Below are positions 1-5,924 of a stretch of DNA of 7,882 nucleotides, piece after piece; within the stretch, counting starts at the first letter, position 1; each line of letters opens with the position of its first letter. The stretch covers positions 1-7,882 of the forward strand of contig JAITNT010000209.1 of NCBI GenBank assembly GCA_031290295.1, written 5' to 3'. Origin of the DNA: Clostridiales bacterium. GTDB taxonomy: Bacteria; Bacillota; Clostridia; Christensenellales; DUVY01. A model generated the notes under the pieces. It saw only the letters and a list, made by a program, of their open reading frames with translations, was not told the DNA's origin and searched no databases. The position numbers and the translations under genes were made by a program.

Positions 1-23
1 AAATAGGATTAATAAAGCAACCT

Positions 24-29
24 TATAAT
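24..29 (+). promoter_or_regulatory. Possible -10 element before the first gene
   Basis: A perfect TATAAT lies 19 bases before the first start codon. The matching -35 position would fall at about bases 1-6 (AAATAG), which is a poor match. The implied transcript would start only about 12 bases before the ATG. It could be a weak promoter or just AT-rich sequence. The true operon promoter may lie to the left of the window. Confidence 0.3.
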
Positions 30-48
30 TTTTTATCCGGAGGAAAAA

Positions 49-1209
49 ATGGTAAATTTTAATTTTACGGCACCTACAAGAATAGTTTTCGGCGCGGGCG
101 CGGAAAACGACGTCGGAAAATACGCGGCGGCATTAGGCGCGGACGTTTTGATTCACTACGGCGGCGGGTCGTCCGCGCGCAGCGGTTTGCTTGCCGGGGT
201 GACGGCTTCGCTGGAGCGCGCGGGGATTAAATACACGCCGCTGGGCGGCGTTAAGGCTAATCCCGTGCTTTCGCTTGTCAAAGAGGGAATCGCGCTTTGC
301 CGTCAAAAAAAGCTTACCGGCATTTTGGCGGTGGGCGGCGGCAGCGTGCTGGACTCCGCCAAGGCTATTGCCGTAGGCGTTCCGTATGACGGCGACGTGT
401 GGGATTTTTTTGCCGGAACCGCCGAAATCAAAGCCGCGTTACCCGTAGGCGCGATTCTTACGCTGTCCGCGGCGGGCAGCGAGGCAAGCCTTAACGCCGT
501 CGTGACCAACGAAAACGGCATGCTGAAGCGCGGCATCGGCAGCGAGCTTATTTATCCGGTTTTTTCCGTCTGCAATCCCGAGCTGACGTATTCCGTTTCG
601 GCGTATCAGACGGCTTGCGGGGTGTCGGACATTAACGCGCACGTGCTCGAACGGTATTTTTCTAATACGGCGGACGTGGATTTGTCGGACAGAATGTGCG
701 AAGCCGTCCTAAAAACCACTATGCGCGCGGCGGGTATCGCTCTCGCGGCTCCCGATAATTATGCCGCGCGCGCCGACATCATGTGGGCGGGTACGGTCGC
801 TCACAACAATATTCTGGGCGTCGGCAGAGTGCAGGACTGGGCGTCGCATACGATATCGCACGAAATCTCGGCGGTGTACGATACCGCTCACGGCGCGGCG
901 CTCGCGATAATTTTTCCCGCATGGATGAAGTACGTGTACAAGGCTAATCCGCGCGTATTCCTGCAATTTGCCAACCGCGTTATGGGCGTGGACTATTACA
1001 AGTCGGAGGAAGAAGCTATCCTCGAAGGCATCGCAAGGTATGAAAAATTCCTTGCCGGCATGGGGCTGTCCGTCAGATTATCGGGGCTTAAGCTTCCCGA
1101 ATCCTGCGTCAGGCTGCTTGCGGACAGATTTAAGAATATCGGCAAGGTAGGACGCTTTATGCCGCTCTCCGCGGCGGACATAGAAAAAATTTATCAGCTT
1201 GCGTATTAG
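49..1209 (+). CDS. Iron-type alcohol dehydrogenase, YqhD/BdhA (butanol dehydrogenase) group
   Basis: Predicted cytosolic NAD(P)H-dependent reductase that converts aldehydes to alcohols (butanal, acetaldehyde or similar), using a divalent metal. The 386-residue length is normal for the family. The N-terminal Rossmann-like domain carries GGGS at residues 96-99 followed by VLDSAK, the nucleotide-phosphate-binding loop. The C-terminal helical domain carries the expected metal ligands D194, H198, H267 and H281. As I recall, these have the same numbering as in E. coli YqhD. The start is fixed by a strong GGAGGA at 39-44, five bases before the ATG. It is first of three closely spaced genes: the phosphorylase gene begins 33 bases later. 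The physiological aldehyde cannot be read from sequence. Grouping with YqhD/BdhA rather than other iron dehydrogenases rests on the N-terminal FNFTAPTRIVFG motif and ligand spacing. Confidence 0.93.
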   Translation: MVNFNFTAPTRIVFGAGAENDVGKYAAALGADVLIHYGGGSSARSGLLAGVTASLERAGIKYTPLGGVKANPVLSLVKEGIALCRQKKLTGILAVGGGSVLDSAKAIAVGVPYDGDVWDFFAGTAEIKAALPVGAILTLSAAGSEASLNAVVTNENGMLKRGIGSELIYPVFSVCNPELTYSVSAYQTACGVSDINAHVLERYFSNTADVDLSDRMCEAVLKTTMRAAGIALAAPDNYAARADIMWAGTVAHNNILGVGRVQDWASHTISHEISAVYDTAHGAALAIIFPAWMKYVYKANPRVFLQFANRVMGVDYYKSEEEAILEGIARYEKFLAGMGLSVRLSGLKLPESCVRLLADRFKNIGKVGRFMPLSAADIEKIYQLAY

Positions 1210-1242
1210 GGCGCGGTAAATCGGATTTTTGGAGAGGGAAGA

Positions 1243-2061
1243 ATGGATAGAATTAATCGTGCTGTTTCCGCAATTCGGCGCAGGACGGATTTTGTACCCG
1301 AAATCGCCGTCGTGCTAGGCTCGGGACTGGGCGATTTTGCCGACGCGGTGCGCGCGGAATGCATATTGCCGTACGGCGAAATAGACGGCTTCCCCGTATC
1401 TACGGTGCACGGTCATGCGGGCAGGCTTGTTTTCGGCACGCTTCTCGGGATAAAGCTCGCCGTTATGCAGGGGCGCATACATTATTACGAGGGGTATACG
1501 ATGCCCGAGGTAGTGCTGCCCGTCCGCGTATTAAGAATGCTCGGCGCACAAAAGCTGCTGTTAACCAACGCCGCCGGAGGCATAAATAAAAGCTTCCGCC
1601 CCGGCGACCTCATGTTAATTACCGACCACATAAGAACCGTGCCCGACCCGCTGATAGGCGCGAACCTCGCCGGGCTGGGTACGCGTTTCCCCGATTGCTC
1701 CTCCGTGTACGACCCTAAGCTTCGCCTGGCGGTGCTTGCGGCGGCGGCGGAGTGCGGCGCGGCGATAAGGCAGGGGGTGTATTTGCAGACTACGGGACCG
1801 TCCTTTGAAACGCCCGCGGAAATTAACTGTTTCCGCGCGCTCGGCGCGGACGCCGTCGGTATGTCTACCGCCGTAGAGGCGGTCGCCGCGGTACATGCCG
1901 GGCTTCGCGTCGCGGGAATAAGCTGTATCTCTAACGCCGCCGCGGGCGTATCGGATACGCCGTTAACCCATGAGGAGGTCAACCGAACCACCGCGCGCGT
2001 TAAGGACGGTTTTATCAAGCTTATGACGGCGGCTATCGCCAAAATCCACGCGGTCGGCTAG
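1243..2061 (+). CDS. punA: Purine nucleoside phosphorylase, trimeric inosine/guanosine type
   Basis: Catalyses phosphorolysis of purine (deoxy)nucleosides to the free base and (deoxy)ribose 1-phosphate in the cytosol. The 272-residue length and motif order match the trimeric PNP family: GSGLG at 26-30 (phosphate binding), VHGHAGR at 55-61, GRIHYYEG at 77-84, TNAAGG at 108-113, GPSFETPAEI at 185-194 with base-contacting E189, and GMST at 206-209. N231 matches the human PNP asparagine that selects 6-oxopurines. H243, in THEEV, aligns with the human histidine that contacts the ribose 5'-hydroxyl. Retaining it favours inosine and guanosine over 5'-deoxy or 5'-methylthio nucleosides. GGAGAGGGAAG lies just before the ATG. 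The stop codon lies 8 bases before the next ATG, so the two genes are probably cotranscribed and translationally linked. Methylthioinosine phosphorylase is a less likely alternative. Confidence 0.94.
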   Translation: MDRINRAVSAIRRRTDFVPEIAVVLGSGLGDFADAVRAECILPYGEIDGFPVSTVHGHAGRLVFGTLLGIKLAVMQGRIHYYEGYTMPEVVLPVRVLRMLGAQKLLLTNAAGGINKSFRPGDLMLITDHIRTVPDPLIGANLAGLGTRFPDCSSVYDPKLRLAVLAAAAECGAAIRQGVYLQTTGPSFETPAEINCFRALGADAVGMSTAVEAVAAVHAGLRVAGISCISNAAAGVSDTPLTHEEVNRTTARVKDGFIKLMTAAIAKIHAVG

Positions 2062-2069
2062 GAGCGTTT

Positions 2070-3350
2070 ATGTCTGTAACACGGTTTTTTAACGGCTATT
2101 ATCTTGATTACGGCGGCGCGGTCGTGCGCGGCGAGGTGCACATAGAGGGCGGCCGTATAGTATACGCGGGTGTCGCCCGAACAAACGCCGCGCCAAAATA
2201 TTCGCGTCAAATAGATATGAAGGACGGGTATTTGATTCCCGGCTTCAAGAATTGCCATACTCATTCCGCTATGACCGCGCTCAGAGGGCTGGGGGAGGAT
2301 TTGCCGCTTCTGAAGTGGCTGAACGATTGCGTGTTTCCGCTCGAGGCTAAGCTTACGCCGGAGGACGTTTACTGGGGTACTAAGCTTGCGATTCTCGAAT
2401 ATGTGCGCGGCGGTACCACGGCTATATCCGATATGTATTTTTTTGAGGACGAAATAGCGCGGGCGGTAACGGAATCGGGGTTTAAGTGCGTCGCCGTAGG
2501 CAGCGCTATGGATATTTCTAAGGATGCGGAAGGTCAGCTTGCCGAGATCGAGGCTTTGTTTTTGAAGTACGGGCGCGCGGACGCGAATTTTAGCTTCCGT
2601 CTGGGACATCACGCGGAATATACTGCCTCGGACACGCTTCTTAAGGGCATGGCGTATTTGGTGAACAAATACAAAGCGCCTATATATCATCATTTGTCCG
2701 AATCGCGCGGCGAGGTCGAGGGGTGCGCGGCGCGCACGGGACTTACGCCGCCGCTTAGGCTTGCGGAGCTGGGACTTTACAATTACGGCGGCGCGGGGTA
2801 TCATTGTATCAACCTCACCGACGCCGACGTCGTTGTTATGAAAAAATTCGGCGTTGCCGTAGTCAGCTGCCCTATGTCAAACCTAAAGGTCGCGGGTATC
2901 GCGCCTATTTGGAGGTACCGTAACGCGGGGTTGGAAATCGCTGTAGGCACGGACGGCGCGGCAAGCGCGAACACGCTCGATATGTTTCAAGAAACGCGGT
3001 TGCTGTCCGCGCTTCAAAAGGGCGTGCTTTCCCAATCCGAGGTAATGGGCGCGGAGCTTTCGCTTTTGGCGGCCGTCAGTACGGGCGCGCGGGTTTTAGG
3101 ACTGCATGATTGCGACGGCATTCAAGCCGGCAAAACGGCGGATCTTGCCCTTATCGACGTCAATTCGCCGCAAATGCAGCCCGCCTCGAATCCGCTCTGC
3201 GATATCGTATATTCCGCCCGACCCGAAAACGTACGTCTTACAATGGTCAACGGCAAAATCCTATACGAGGACGGCGATTACAAAATCAACGAAGCCCCCG
3301 AAAGAATTTACGCCGAGGTCAAAAAAATCGTAAAAAGAATACGCGCCTAA
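2070..3350 (+). CDS. Amidohydrolase, SAH/MTA/adenosine deaminase group
   Basis: Metal-dependent deaminase of the TrzN/AtzA/MtaD branch of the amidohydrolase superfamily, probably converting an adenosine-type nucleoside (adenosine, S-adenosylhomocysteine, methylthioadenosine or 5'-deoxyadenosine) to its inosine form. The 426-residue length is typical. The visible metal and catalytic set is H63 and H65 (NCHTHSAMTALRG), H181 (GHHAEYT), H208 with E211 (HHLSES), H245 (YHCINLT) and D295 (GTDGAASANTLDMFQE). A C-terminal beta-sandwich strand contains GKTADLALID. In the usual P-H-A-P-Y-T motif the second proline is replaced by E183. The SD (TAGGAG) overlaps the stop of the phosphorylase gene 8 bases upstream. 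Next to a phosphorylase, the natural reading is a deaminase feeding inosine-type nucleosides to it. Guanine deaminase and triazine hydrolases are less likely alternatives; the exact substrate is not determinable here. Confidence 0.85.
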   Translation: MSVTRFFNGYYLDYGGAVVRGEVHIEGGRIVYAGVARTNAAPKYSRQIDMKDGYLIPGFKNCHTHSAMTALRGLGEDLPLLKWLNDCVFPLEAKLTPEDVYWGTKLAILEYVRGGTTAISDMYFFEDEIARAVTESGFKCVAVGSAMDISKDAEGQLAEIEALFLKYGRADANFSFRLGHHAEYTASDTLLKGMAYLVNKYKAPIYHHLSESRGEVEGCAARTGLTPPLRLAELGLYNYGGAGYHCINLTDADVVVMKKFGVAVVSCPMSNLKVAGIAPIWRYRNAGLEIAVGTDGAASANTLDMFQETRLLSALQKGVLSQSEVMGAELSLLAAVSTGARVLGLHDCDGIQAGKTADLALIDVNSPQMQPASNPLCDIVYSARPENVRLTMVNGKILYEDGDYKINEAPERIYAEVKKIVKRIRA

Positions 3351-3365
3351 AAGACCCGTAAATAC

Positions 3366-3394
3366 TGTACAGAGCCCGGTGAAAATGATATACT
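3366..3394 (+). promoter_or_regulatory. Sigma-A-type promoter for the queL-yhhQ unit
   Basis: TGTACA at 3366-3371 (4 of 6 matches to TTGACA) is followed after exactly 17 bases by TATACT at 3389-3394 (5 of 6). A TG one base before the -10 makes an extended -10. Transcription would start near 3401, giving an untranslated leader of about 100 bases that contains the hairpin at 3444-3472. The promoter begins only 15 bases after the amidohydrolase stop codon, so this unit can be expressed separately from the upstream operon. No terminator is visible between the two. Confidence 0.6.
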
Positions 3395-3443
3395 AAATAC
3401 GCTTATCCGGTGAATTAAAAAACTATAAAACAATAAATATGTA

Positions 3444-3495
3444 AGCGGAGTTGATTTTTGGTAACCTCCGCTATATAAATAAAACAAAAAGGAAG
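3444..3495 (+). promoter_or_regulatory. Candidate preQ1-I-like riboswitch in the queL leader
   Basis: A 7-bp stem pairs AGCGGAG (3444-3450) with CTCCGCT (3466-3472) around a 15-base loop ending in GGTAAC. An A-rich tail (3473-3484) follows, then CAAAAA (3485-3490), which can pair with TTTTTG in the loop (3455-3460), forming an H-type pseudoknot. The tail runs directly into the ribosome binding site AAGGAAG (3489-3495). This order (short P1 stem, loop ending in ..AAC, A-rich tail, pairing back into the loop, SD at the 3' end) is that of translational preQ1-I aptamers; the loop end GUAAC also resembles the Thermoanaerobacter tengcongensis aptamer as I remember it. The 12-base third loop and 7-bp stem are longer than usual, so it may be a variant. 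A plain terminator is unlikely because no T-run follows the stem. The downstream genes fit this ligand. Confidence 0.45.
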
Positions 3496-3503
3496 AAAAA
3501 CTA

Positions 3504-4256
3504 ATGTCCGTCATGAAAAGATACGCGGTCGTGCGTGAAAAATATCCGCGCGAGGTAGTACTGCTCAAAAGCTTAGGGTGCGCGTGGAATAAATGCGCTT
3601 TTTGCGATTATAAGAACGACAAGGCGGAAAGCATATTAGAATGCATACCGTTCAACCGTCAAATTCTCAACAAGGCGCGGGGCGGTACGGGCGTACTGCA
3701 AATTATCGACTCGGCGTCGTTTAACGAGCTGCCTATGGACACGCTGTTCGATATTATCGAGACCTGCGCCGCTAAAAAAATCAGTACGGTTATTCTGGAG
3801 CAGCACTGGATATTCAGGGACAGCTTTTCAAAAATTAAGGCGCTTTTCGCCGCGCATAGTATCGGTTGCAAATTTATTTTAGGGCTGGAAACCTTCGATT
3901 ATAATTTCCGCGAAAACGTGCTCCGCAAGGGCATGGGAAACCCGTCGCCGCGGGAGCTGTCGCGGTACTTTCAGTGGGCGAATTTGCTGTGCGGCGCAGA
4001 GGGGCAGACGGTCGGCTCGGTAGAGAACGACATAAGGCTGGGGCTGGAACATTTCGAGCGTATAACCGTCAATATGTTTATACCCAATTCCACCGTTTTC
4101 AAAAGGGACAACGCGCTTATCGCGGAATTTTATAACGGCGAGCTTTTCCGTCAAATCCGCCTTGAGCCGCGCGTGGAAATCCTCGATATACTGGACGCGC
4201 GCGCGCCCGACCTTTTGGGCGGCGTAGGGTATGCGGAGGGTGCGGACAATGCCTAA
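3504..4256 (+). CDS. queL: Small radical SAM protein, probable queuine lyase (QueL-like)
   Basis: A 250-residue cytosolic protein with an N-terminal cysteine cluster, C26-x4-C31-x2-C34, in GCAWNKCAFCDY. This is a radical SAM-type [4Fe-4S] motif with one extra residue between the first two cysteines. Further radical SAM-like strand motifs are visible: the stretch ending IIDSASF (about 67-73), ILEQHW (97-102), GLETFDYNFRENVLRKGMG (127-145) and GQTVGS (167-172). In the queuosine salvage pathway described for Clostridioides difficile, a dedicated radical SAM subgroup (QueL) converts queuine to preQ1. The assignment is inferred from size, cysteine motif and immediate coupling to a YhhQ-family transporter, whose gene it overlaps by 8 bases. 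SD AAGGAAG sits 8 bases before the chosen ATG; the next in-frame ATG (M4) is too distant. Alternatives are an unclassified radical SAM protein of the same superfamily. The radical SAM call is firm, the queL name moderate. Confidence 0.62.
   Translation: MSVMKRYAVVREKYPREVVLLKSLGCAWNKCAFCDYKNDKAESILECIPFNRQILNKARGGTGVLQIIDSASFNELPMDTLFDIIETCAAKKISTVILEQHWIFRDSFSKIKALFAAHSIGCKFILGLETFDYNFRENVLRKGMGNPSPRELSRYFQWANLLCGAEGQTVGSVENDIRLGLEHFERITVNMFIPNSTVFKRDNALIAEFYNGELFRQIRLEPRVEILDILDARAPDLLGGVGYAEGADNA
4235..4240 (+). promoter_or_regulatory. Ribosome binding site that sets the transporter start
   Basis: GGAGGG lies 8 bases before the ATG at 4249, which is therefore preferred over the in-frame ATG at 4231. 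The upstream ATG has no comparable site and would add the unlikely hydrophilic leader MRRVRT. The site and start lie inside the last codons of the radical SAM gene, implying translational coupling. Confidence 0.75.
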
Positions 4257-4944
4257 AATAACCAAAAAAATATCGCAGTCCGCCCTGCTTAACGCCGCGA
4301 CCCTGATTTATGTCGTTATGATAATCGCCGCTAACGTCATGGCGATGAAGGTTGTGGATTTCTTAGGAATAAAAATCGACGCCGGCACAATAACCTATCC
4401 GGTGACCTTTTTGATGGGCGATATAGTCGCCGAGCTTTTCGGCTTTAAGCCGGCGCGCAAAATGATACTGATCGGCTTCGCGGCTAATCTGGCGTTTGCG
4501 GTGTTTACCTATCTGGGCACCTTTTTACCGGCGGCGGATACCGCGGACGCGCTTGCGGAGGGGTACGACGCGCTTTTTACATACAGCTTCAGAATACTCG
4601 CGGCGTCTTTCATAGCGTATCTTGCCGGCTCGCTGCTCAACGCCGCCTCTATGATATGGATCCGCAAGGCTACCGGAGATAAATGGCTCGCCTTTAGGAC
4701 GATAGGCAGCACCGCTCTCGGAGCCGCCGCCGACACCGCGATATTTACGGTAATCGCGTGGATATTCGTGCTTCCTATGCACGATATGCTTATTCTCGCG
4801 TTATGCAGCTACGCGGTGAAAATGGTTTATGAAATACTGATAGCCACGCCGATAGACTATCTGCTTGTAAGGCTTATCAAAAAGCACGTCGAGCCCGACG
4901 TCAAAGCCGTTAACCCGGAAGCCGTAAAAAAATCTGAAGCTTGA
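4249..4944 (+). CDS. yhhQ: Queuosine precursor transporter, YhhQ/VUT family
   Basis: Inner-membrane transporter that takes up 7-deazapurine precursors of queuosine. E. coli YhhQ imports preQ0 and preQ1, while chlamydial homologues take queuine. The 231-residue product has about six hydrophobic segments (roughly 13-33, 46-66, 72-93, 111-138, 153-173, 178-210). It carries the family motifs TYPVTFLMGDIVAELFG (49-65, with D58 and E62 in the membrane) and RTIGSTALGAAADTAIF (150-166). The C-terminal tail is charged. The ATG at 4249 is chosen for its GGAGGG; it overlaps the end of the radical SAM gene by 8 bases. If the partner is a queuine lyase, this carrier probably imports queuine, although preQ1 is possible. 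Family assignment is firm; the substrate is inferred from context. Confidence 0.9.
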   Translation: MPKITKKISQSALLNAATLIYVVMIIAANVMAMKVVDFLGIKIDAGTITYPVTFLMGDIVAELFGFKPARKMILIGFAANLAFAVFTYLGTFLPAADTADALAEGYDALFTYSFRILAASFIAYLAGSLLNAASMIWIRKATGDKWLAFRTIGSTALGAAADTAIFTVIAWIFVLPMHDMLILALCSYAVKMVYEILIATPIDYLLVRLIKKHVEPDVKAVNPEAVKKSEA

Positions 4945-4980
4945 AAGCCGTAAAAATGCGTAAAAAACCGAAAAACCTTC

Positions 4981-4994
4981 TACAACGCGTTGTA
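4981..4994. promoter_or_regulatory. Perfect 14-bp palindrome, candidate operator
   Basis: TACAACGCGTTGTA reads identically on both strands and overlaps the -35 hexamer (4990-4995) of the promoter for the flavin-reductase-like gene. A related half-site, TTGTA, recurs downstream of the -10 at about 5030. The position is right for a dimeric repressor blocking RNA polymerase. No regulator gene is visible in the window. Short palindromes also arise by chance, so the role is inferred. Confidence 0.45.
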
Positions 4995-5018
4995 TTCGTC
5001 ATACATTTATGATATTAT
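4990..5018 (+). promoter_or_regulatory. Promoter of the flavin-reductase-like gene
   Basis: TTGTAT (4990-4995) and TATTAT (5013-5018, 5 of 6 matches) are separated by exactly 17 bases, with a TG extended -10 at 5010-5011. Between them lies an inverted repeat, TCATA-CATT-TATGA (4999-5012). Transcription would begin near 5025, leaving a leader of about 85 bases. The gene therefore appears to be its own transcription unit, 165 bases after the transporter gene. Confidence 0.6.
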
Positions 5019-5039
5019 ATTATTAGAGTTGTAGTTAAA

Positions 5040-5060
5040 TTTTGCGTTTAGTCCGCAAAA
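5040..5060 (+). other. Hairpin in the leader of the flavin-reductase-like gene
   Basis: TTTTGCG (5040-5046) pairs with CGCAAAA (5054-5060) around a 7-base loop. It lies within the predicted transcript, about 50 bases before the start codon, and is not followed by a T-run, so it is not a terminator. It might stabilise the mRNA; no known riboswitch class is recognised in this leader. Confidence 0.4.
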
Positions 5061-5109
5061 GCTCTGTCATCGGTCGTTCGCATTTTAGTTTAGAACAAAG
5101 GAGTTTGTC

Positions 5110-5607
5110 ATGCTCGGCATTAAAGACGAATATTTACAGGAATTGATGTCCAAATTGAGCGCCACGGGTATTTTTGTCGTAAGCGGCAATAATCCCGCCA
5201 ACGTGATGACCTCGCATTGGGGGGCGTACGGTACGTTTTGGGGCAAGCCGATGTTCGTGCTGCCCGTCAGACAGTCGCGGCACAGTCACGGGCTTATCGA
5301 CGCCGCGCACGAGTTCGCGCTGTCGGTCGCCCGTAAGGATATGTCGCAGGCTATCCACCGTTGCGAGCATGTCAGCGGACGAAATCTGGATAAATTCGCC
5401 TACTGTCATTTACATCCCACGCCCTGCCGCAAAATCAACACATCCTATGTTTCGGATTGCGGCCTGCATTTCGAGTGCCGCGTGGTGTTCAAGACCGTAA
5501 TGGAGGGCGCGCAACTTTTCGACCTGAAAATTCCCGACAGATATTACAAGGATAAAAATTACCATACGATGTTTTTCGCCGAAATTTTGACGGCGTACGA
5601 GGACTAG
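5110..5607 (+). CDS. Flavin-reductase-like FMN-binding protein (flavoredoxin type)
   Basis: A 165-residue soluble protein of the flavin reductase-like (DIM6/NTAB-type) split-barrel superfamily, which binds FMN and passes electrons to or from partner proteins or free flavin. Family motifs are visible: NVMTSHWGAYGTFWGKPMFVLPVRQSRHSHGLI (31-63), the barrel core that contacts the flavin phosphate; EFALSV (68-73); and near the C-terminus HTMFFAEIL (152-160), matching the usual H-x-hydrophobic-(G/A)-E strand. Five cysteines (C85, C99, C106, C117, C123), with CHLHPTPC at 99-106, give it more thiols than I would expect. AAAGGAG precedes the ATG by 6 bases. It is expressed from its own promoter with a palindrome over the -35. 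No partner reductase, rubredoxin or oxygenase lies nearby, so the electron acceptor is unknown. Confidence 0.85.
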   Translation: MLGIKDEYLQELMSKLSATGIFVVSGNNPANVMTSHWGAYGTFWGKPMFVLPVRQSRHSHGLIDAAHEFALSVARKDMSQAIHRCEHVSGRNLDKFAYCHLHPTPCRKINTSYVSDCGLHFECRVVFKTVMEGAQLFDLKIPDRYYKDKNYHTMFFAEILTAYED

Positions 5608-5858
5608 CAGTTTTCGATATCGAGCCCGTCAAAATCGACCGCCTCCACGAAGTCGGACGGGCGGTATATGTGGTGATTAAATTCCACGAAATCTCTTATA
5701 TGCGCAAATATCGTTAACGGCGTCGGTAAATCCATTTGGTAACAGATTTCCGACATATATATTTCAAAATCGGCGGTGTCGAAACGACCGTCGTTTTCGT
5801 ACATAAGGTCTTTGACTATTTTATCGTCGCGTATTACTTTCGCCCAAATTCTGAACAT
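5604..5858 (-). CDS. Small hypothetical protein, 84 residues, Clostridia type
   Basis: Starts MFRIWAKVIRDDKIVKD and is acidic overall, with EICYQMDLPTPL (37-48), HIRDFVEFNHH (53-63) and a C-terminal EAVDFDGLDIEN. No signal peptide or membrane segment is seen. I recall similar 80-90 residue proteins with the same layout (RIWAKVI.. / EICY..D.P.P / F..DFVE..DFD.L.IE) in many Clostridia, with no assigned function. The start is supported by GGAGTGAGGA on the minus strand a few bases before the ATG. It is convergent with the flavin-reductase-like gene, and the two stop codons share the bases CTAG at 5604-5607. The opposite strand holds a longer reading frame of 76 residues, which lacks these family features. 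The gene is very likely real; its role is unknown. Confidence 0.8.
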   Translation of the reverse strand: MFRIWAKVIRDDKIVKDLMYENDGRFDTADFEIYMSEICYQMDLPTPLTIFAHIRDFVEFNHHIYRPSDFVEAVDFDGLDIENC

Positions 5859-5924
5859 TTTTTGTCCTCACTCCGTATTACTGCAAATACAGTCTAACAC
5901 AGTTCGGGCAATTTGTCGCGAAAA

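Noticed and set aside
2058..2804. 248-residue minus-strand reading frame
   Set aside because: It lies wholly opposite the amidohydrolase gene, is rich in arginine as expected for a GC-rich antisense shadow, and shows no recognisable motif.
3444..3472. Hairpin upstream of the radical SAM gene read as an intrinsic terminator of the upstream operon
   Set aside because: No T-run follows the stem; an A-rich tail leads straight into the ribosome binding site, which fits a leader element better.
4231..4248. Upstream ATG as the start of the transporter gene
   Set aside because: No ribosome binding site at suitable distance; the ATG at 4249 has GGAGGG 8 bases upstream and gives a normal N-terminus.
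5071..5086. Possible repeat shared with the hairpin at 5959-5986 (CGCATTTT)
   Set aside because: Only 8 identical bases, which is within chance expectation for this sequence.
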